From positions 1 to 18,454 of the forward strand of contig JBIIYQ010000059.1 in NCBI GenBank assembly GCA_044346745.1: 18,454 nt of DNA. The letters run 5' to 3'. Within the stretch, counting starts at the first letter, position 1; the number at the start of each line of letters is the position of its first letter. Of the stretch, positions 14,489-18,454 are shown one piece after another. The DNA comes from UKL13-2 sp044346745. GTDB taxonomy: Bacteria; Pseudomonadota; Gammaproteobacteria; Burkholderiales; Usitatibacteraceae. The notes under the pieces are model-generated. The model did no database searches. It saw only the letters and a program-made list of their open reading frames with translations, and was not told the DNA's origin. Both the position numbers and the translations under genes were made by a program.

Positions 14489-15443
14489 AGCCCTTGCGCT
14501 TGAAGTAGGCAAACGGTACCAACACTGAAATCACCATCAAGGCGATGGCGAACGGGTAACCGTATTGCCAGTTAAGCTCGGGAAACCAGCCCTTGAAGTT
14601 CATGCCATACACCGAGGCAATGAGGGTCGGCGGCAGCAGGGCGACGGACGCCACGGAAAAAATCTTGATGATCTTGTTTTGGTTGATGTTGATGAAGCCA
14701 ACCGTCGCATCCATCAAGAAATTGATTTTGTCGAACAGAAACGCCGTGTGGCCGTCGAGTGAATCGATGTCGCGCAGGATTTGGCGTGCTTCTTCGACCT
14801 GATCGCCATCTAGTAGTTTTTGCCGCATCAAAAACGAAACCGCCCGGCGTGTGTCCATCACGTTGCGGCGAATGCGACCGTTCAAGTCCTCTTCCGCCGC
14901 CACGCGCGCCAACACTTTGCTGGCTTCGGTATCGGTCATTTTTTCGGTCAGCACCGTCGCTGAAATTTTCTCAAGCTCAGCATACACGCCTTCGAGTGCA
15001 TCAGCGGAATACTCGGCATCTGTAGCGTACAGGTCGAGCAACACTTCACGGGCATCTTCGATGTATCCGGGACGGGTTCTGGCGCGCATACGCACCAGCC
15101 GAAACACCGGCAGGTCTTCCATATGCAAACTAAAGAGGGTGTTGCCCTTGAGAATAAATGCCACTGAGACGTTTCTTGAATCGTCATCGACCTCCAGCAG
15201 GAAATCCGAGCGCAGATTTAGCTCGCCCGCATCACCCTCAAAAAAGCGCGCCGATGCTTCGATGTCGGCCATATCGTCGCTGGTTGGTAACTCTAGTTGA
15301 TACAGGGTACGTATCCATTCGCGCTCGGTCTCCGAAGGCGAGTCGAGATCGATCCAGATCGGGTCCGAATTCTTCAGGTCGTCAAGCGAATCAACTTGTA
15401 GCTGATTAAGACGGCGATTGTTGAGGATAAATACGTTGAGCAC
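14478..15443 (-). CDS. corA: CorA magnesium/cobalt transporter
   Basis: CorA is a pentameric inner-membrane channel for Mg2+ (also Co2+ and Ni2+). The 321-aa sequence closely follows E. coli CorA along its whole length, including DIEASARFF (60-68), the long cytosolic helix region (about 130-255), FININQNKIIKIFSV and PPTLIASVYGMNF. The selectivity motif YGMNF is at 279-283 between two C-terminal membrane helices (about 260-279 and 295-313). The basic tail FKRKGWLD lies on the cytosolic side. The start is a GTG giving MLNVFILNNRRL, which aligns with the family N-terminus; no strong ribosome binding site is visible. It is preceded by 75 bases after the patatin gene in the same orientation. Mg regulation is not evident from the leader. 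Confidence 0.95.
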   Translation of the reverse strand: MLNVFILNNRRLNQLQVDSLDDLKNSDPIWIDLDSPSETEREWIRTLYQLELPTSDDMADIEASARFFEGDAGELNLRSDFLLEVDDDSRNVSVAFILKGNTLFSLHMEDLPVFRLVRMRARTRPGYIEDAREVLLDLYATDAEYSADALEGVYAELEKISATVLTEKMTDTEASKVLARVAAEEDLNGRIRRNVMDTRRAVSFLMRQKLLDGDQVEEARQILRDIDSLDGHTAFLFDKINFLMDATVGFININQNKIIKIFSVASVALLPPTLIASVYGMNFKGWFPELNWQYGYPFAIALMVISVLVPFAYFKRKGWLD

Positions 15444-15518
15444 AGCGCAGGGCTTTCATAAAGTTGCGCGATTGTAGTCGATGCGCCCGACAATGTCTCG
15501 CGTGGCGATATGTTTTGG

Positions 15519-17765
15519 TTAGGGCTGGCCCAAGAAAAAATACAAGATTGAGCCGCGGTCGCGTGCGCGGCCGTAACCAAGGTAGAGGGGCCCGAGTGCG
15601 GTATCCGCACCGAGATAGATACCTAACGAGGTGCGAGCTCGTGCCTCATCGGTAGGCTGAAAAGGCTCGCTGATTTTGCCAGCTTCGATTGAAGCCCCAA
15701 CAAATACACGGCTACCGAGAAGACTTTGCGTCAACGGCAGGCGTTGTGAATAGGTGAGTCGGCCGAAACTCATACGATCCCCCAATAGTTCATTGGGGCG
15801 GTAGCCGGAGAGTTGCAGAAAACCACCGAGTGAAAACTGATCAAAAATCGATAACGCATTGTTGTAGGCGCGGCCATATCTGGCCGCCACACCGATGGTA
15901 TGACGGCCAAATGAGATTTGATCGCTGTAGTTCGCTTCCAATCGCCGATAGTTTTCGGTTGCACCAAGGCCGGTCATGCTGGCCAGATAGTCAACGCTGA
16001 GCACCCGACCTTCACGGGGAAAATTCAGGTCATCTTGATTGTCGTAGATGGCACGCAGCCGAACCCCACCCTGTTTGAAGGAGGCGTTGCCAAATAGGGC
16101 CGGCGGGCCGATGGCAAGATTAGCCTTGTCGCGACCGCCCACAAGGCCGATGCGGGCGATGGCATTGCGGTTAATGTCCGCGCCGAGGTCGAGGCTATAA
16201 GCGGTCGTGGATATGTCGTACTGCGCGATACGTTTGCCATCAATAAACAGATCAACTGGACGACGTGCGATTTCGGCTCCGGGCGAAATATTCACTAAGC
16301 TACCGGTACCAAACGGCTGAAAGAAACGCGACGCCAAACGTCGGTCTCGCCCGATTTGGATATCATTACGCCACTCGGCACCGGCTTCGTTAAATTGTGT
16401 TTGTTGAGAACGGACAAGCAGGTTAAAACGTCCTTCTCCAACCGTATCTGCGGCTAGTGAGAGGCCGACACGCAAATAGTTTGGACCCCATTGTTTCTCA
16501 CGTGCGTTGATTCGCAACACCTGCAAGTTGTTGTCATCGAGCAGCGAATAGTTGACACGCTCAAAGTAGCCAGTGCCAAACACGCGCGAGATACCAGCGT
16601 CTAGCTTTTTGAAGTTCACCGGGTCACCCGCTTTGATTTCTAGCGTGCGCTTGACTTCGCTGGCGCTGGCGCGCTCAAGCCCCACGACTTGAACGAGATC
16701 GATGGTCTCACCCTCGATGACAGGACGACCACGCACTGAGAGCACCGCACCTCGATAACGAGCGTAGGCGACTTCTGACAAACTCAGCGCCGCGAGTTTG
16801 GAGCGATGCCCACGGGCGGCGGCTTCACCGATCCTCATTGCGTCTGGACCGCGACTAAAGTCAGTGGCGCTCACCTCATCAAGGGCCGGTGTGATGAGGA
16901 CATCGGCTGACTTGAGAGACTCAATGGACGCACGCACGTTCTGTTCGGTGAGAATGTTGATCATCTGCAGGGAGACGCCGAGTACCGAGAGCAATTCTTG
17001 CCGCTTCAATAAGCCCGAGCCGATATTGACAGCGATGACGATATCGGCGCCCATTTCACGCGCAATATCCACCGGCAAATTACGCGTGAGACCGCCATCC
17101 AAGAAGATGCGGTTGTTGAATTCAAAGGGCGCCACCGCACCAGGCACCGACATCGAGGCGCGCATTGCATCGGCAAGGCGGCCATCCTTAAATACATACA
17201 TCTTGCCGGTTTCCGCGTCAGTGGCAACGGCGCGGAATGGAATCGGCAAGCCATCAAAGTTCACCGCACCAGGTGCAAAACGGGTGATCCTTGAAAACAA
17301 CTGGTCCAGTTTCTGGCCGGTGATGGCACCCGGCGGCAAACGCACCGAATAGTCCTTGATGCCCATCTCGAGTTTCAGCAGCCGCGCCTGGTCTTCCTCT
17401 TTACGCAGAAAGCTGCGGTCCTCGCGCGGGCTGGAATCGGTAAAGACGTCGTTCCAATCGGTCTTGAGCACCAACTCTTCCAGGTCTTTTAACGGCGTCC
17501 CCGAAGCATAGGCGGCACCGACCAGCGCACCGATCGAAGTACCGGTGACAATGTCGACGGGGATACGCAGCTCTTCGAGGACCTTGATCACGCCGATGTG
17601 CGCCGCACCACGGGCACCGCCACCGGATAAGACGAGGGCGATTTTGGGGCGATTAGTTGGTTGGTTGTCGGCTGCCTGAGGTATCTGCTGGGCGCGTGCG
17701 GTTTGCAGGGCATGCATCAAAGCGAACGTCGCAATGACGAGTGAAATTTGTTTCGTTATTCGCAT
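15519..17765 (-). CDS. patatin-like phospholipase with POTRA and outer-membrane barrel (PlpD-like, type Vd)
   Basis: This 748-aa protein joins a lipase to its own outer-membrane exporter, as in Pseudomonas PlpD. Residues 1-25 are a signal peptide (cleavage after ARA). The patatin domain (about 40-335) has the oxyanion loop GGGARG (48-53), nucleophile Ser77 in GTSIG and Asp223 in FLDGG, so the Ser-Asp dyad is intact. A single POTRA domain follows at about 356-422, containing VVGLERASASEVKRTL. About 428-748 form a 16-strand-type BamA-like barrel ending in LYFFLGQP; the final residue is Pro rather than the usual aromatic. The predicted activity is phospholipase A on the cell surface or in the periplasm. 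The ATG is at 17763-17765 and the ribosome binding site is weak. It is transcribed in the same direction as corA and the SCPU gene, but with gaps of 75 and 83 bases, so it need not be in their operons. Confidence 0.9.
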   Translation of the reverse strand: MRITKQISLVIATFALMHALQTARAQQIPQAADNQPTNRPKIALVLSGGGARGAAHIGVIKVLEELRIPVDIVTGTSIGALVGAAYASGTPLKDLEELVLKTDWNDVFTDSSPREDRSFLRKEEDQARLLKLEMGIKDYSVRLPPGAITGQKLDQLFSRITRFAPGAVNFDGLPIPFRAVATDAETGKMYVFKDGRLADAMRASMSVPGAVAPFEFNNRIFLDGGLTRNLPVDIAREMGADIVIAVNIGSGLLKRQELLSVLGVSLQMINILTEQNVRASIESLKSADVLITPALDEVSATDFSRGPDAMRIGEAAARGHRSKLAALSLSEVAYARYRGAVLSVRGRPVIEGETIDLVQVVGLERASASEVKRTLEIKAGDPVNFKKLDAGISRVFGTGYFERVNYSLLDDNNLQVLRINAREKQWGPNYLRVGLSLAADTVGEGRFNLLVRSQQTQFNEAGAEWRNDIQIGRDRRLASRFFQPFGTGSLVNISPGAEIARRPVDLFIDGKRIAQYDISTTAYSLDLGADINRNAIARIGLVGGRDKANLAIGPPALFGNASFKQGGVRLRAIYDNQDDLNFPREGRVLSVDYLASMTGLGATENYRRLEANYSDQISFGRHTIGVAARYGRAYNNALSIFDQFSLGGFLQLSGYRPNELLGDRMSFGRLTYSQRLPLTQSLLGSRVFVGASIEAGKISEPFQPTDEARARTSLGIYLGADTALGPLYLGYGRARDRGSILYFFLGQP

Positions 17766-17848
17766 CCGGTCATTCTACCCGCAGCAGCAGACGTGCCAAT
17801 GGTGCCTCTAGCTTCTGCCCCCCCGCCAAGTCGGGTGGGAACTGCCGC

Positions 17849-18355
17849 TCAGAATGTCATCGTCAGTACGACGCTTGCTACATAGGTACCGATGGGGCTG
17901 TCCTGCCGCGCAGGGATGCGCCCATAGACTGCGTGGGTTGCCGTTTGTATCGGAGCGGTTGCGGTTAATGCGGGCAGTGATGCTGTGACGGTGGTGGAGC
18001 CGCCCGTACCGTCACCCCAAACCGATGAGGCATCACGTGCGGAAGTTTTGTATAGGTTGTAGCCGAGCGTCGATGCCCCCTGTAGCATGGTGCGCGTCGA
18101 GAAGCTCCCCGGCCCGCTGGATAAGGTGAGTGTATAAGTGACGGTTTCAGCACCAGTTGGCGCTGTGCGTGAACAGCTAACGCTTATGTTTGTCGATGAA
18201 TCGGTGGGAGACGCGCTTAGCGGATCGTAGTTGCCAAAGTTTAGTGTCGGTGCTGATACCGAGCAGTTTGCGGCGTGGCTGGTGGCTGGATCCAGCAGTA
18301 GGCTGGTTCCAATCACGATCACTGACGCTAAGCCTGTTAGTTTTCTAGCTTGCAT
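17849..18355 (-). CDS. spore coat U (SCPU) domain protein, pilin-like
   Basis: This 168-aa secreted protein has a single SCPU domain, the subunit fold of archaic (Csu-type) chaperone-usher pili. Residues 1-28 form a signal peptide (cleavage near SHA). The mature part has NFGNYDPLS (39-47), Cys31 and Cys61 placed for a disulfide, and the C-terminal YGRIPARQDSPIGTYVASV with a terminal LTMTF strand typical of the family. Polymer subunits and tip adhesins share this domain. The ATG at 18353-18355 overlaps the end of the upstream usher gene by 19 bases, indicating one operon with coupled translation. In Csu operons the gene after the usher is usually a two-domain tip protein; this one has one domain, so it may be a short tip or an extra subunit. 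Confidence 0.88.
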   Translation of the reverse strand: MQARKLTGLASVIVIGTSLLLDPATSHAANCSVSAPTLNFGNYDPLSASPTDSSTNISVSCSRTAPTGAETVTYTLTLSSGPGSFSTRTMLQGASTLGYNLYKTSARDASSVWGDGTGGSTTVTASLPALTATAPIQTATHAVYGRIPARQDSPIGTYVASVVLTMTF

Positions 18356-18454
18356 GTGAAGGTGCCGAGGAAAGGTTGGAGCTCGTCGGAGCGCTTGTAT
18401 GGCACTTGGATGCTACAACGTTTGCCGTCAACAATGATGCGTATGCGGTTTGTT
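18337..18454 (-). CDS. outer-membrane pilus usher, C-terminal fragment
   Basis: The minus strand is open from the window edge to a TAA (complement of 18337-18339), encoding 38 residues. Visible features are DGKRCSIQVPY and LGTFTC near the end, the pattern of the small C-terminal PapC-type plug-proximal domain of fimbrial ushers, which carries two cysteines and ends shortly after a TC. The rest lies beyond the window. The assignment is supported by the overlapping SCPU gene downstream, the expected partner in archaic chaperone-usher loci. With so few residues, the family call is good but not certain. Confidence 0.7.
   Translation of the reverse strand, partial: TNRIRIIVDGKRCSIQVPYKRSDELQPFLGTFTCKLEN

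Noticed and set aside
17818..17839. C-run and G-run hairpin downstream of the SCPU gene
   Set aside because: The arms are imperfect and no T run follows on either strand, so it does not read as an intrinsic terminator.

Overview
The window carries a dense, mostly minus-strand set of bacterial chromosomal genes. The gene content (edd-eda-zwf with a HexR-type regulator, ettA, a CorA very like the enterobacterial one, a PlpD-like patatin autotransporter and a spore coat U/usher locus) points to a proteobacterium. A betaproteobacterium or a near gammaproteobacterial relative is my best guess. I base this on protein resemblance only; no 16S or phage/plasmid marker is present. Base composition looks even and GC-rich by eye (not counted), and I saw no insertion sequence, tRNA, rRNA or CRISPR array.

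Left part (1-5107): the 3' end of folD (+) overlaps an alpha/beta hydrolase (+). A convergent minus-strand pair follows: an unrecognised 149-aa helical protein, then an amidase-signature enzyme. ettA (+), an ABC-F translation factor, comes next. It converges on a small secreted Ala/Pro/Lys-rich protein, and the two share a perfect 15-bp bidirectional terminator.

Middle (5280-13736): a PrpF-family isomerase lacks two residues I recall as active-site residues. It is followed by a roughly 320-bp gene-free interval. Next comes a minus-strand Entner-Doudoroff cluster, in transcription order edd-eda-zwf, then a membrane-anchored FMN/Fe-S glutamate-synthase-like protein. HexR is encoded divergently. 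The edd/hexR intergenic region is the most informative regulatory DNA here: a near-consensus sigma70 promoter (TTGACG-17-TACAAT) for edd is overlain by a perfect palindrome, TGTAGAAAATCTACA. A second near-copy (TGTTGACAATCTACA) lies just before the likely hexR start, and a weaker half-site lies between them. This fits repression of glucose catabolism by HexR with autoregulation. Edd and Eda split 6-phosphogluconate to pyruvate and glyceraldehyde-3-phosphate, and Zwf supplies the upstream NADPH-forming step. No pgl or glk is in the window.

Right part (13788-18454): a decayed remnant of a membrane sensor (transmembrane helix plus Cache-like periplasmic domain in three frames), then corA, a patatin-POTRA-beta-barrel protein (type Vd secretion), a spore coat U (SCPU) pilin-like protein and the 3' end of a probable pilus usher, all three genes and the usher end on the minus strand.

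I did not find a convincing new multi-gene system. The best leads are the PrpF homologue with substituted active-site positions, the membrane-tethered GltB-like protein behind the Entner-Doudoroff genes, and the HexR operator layout.
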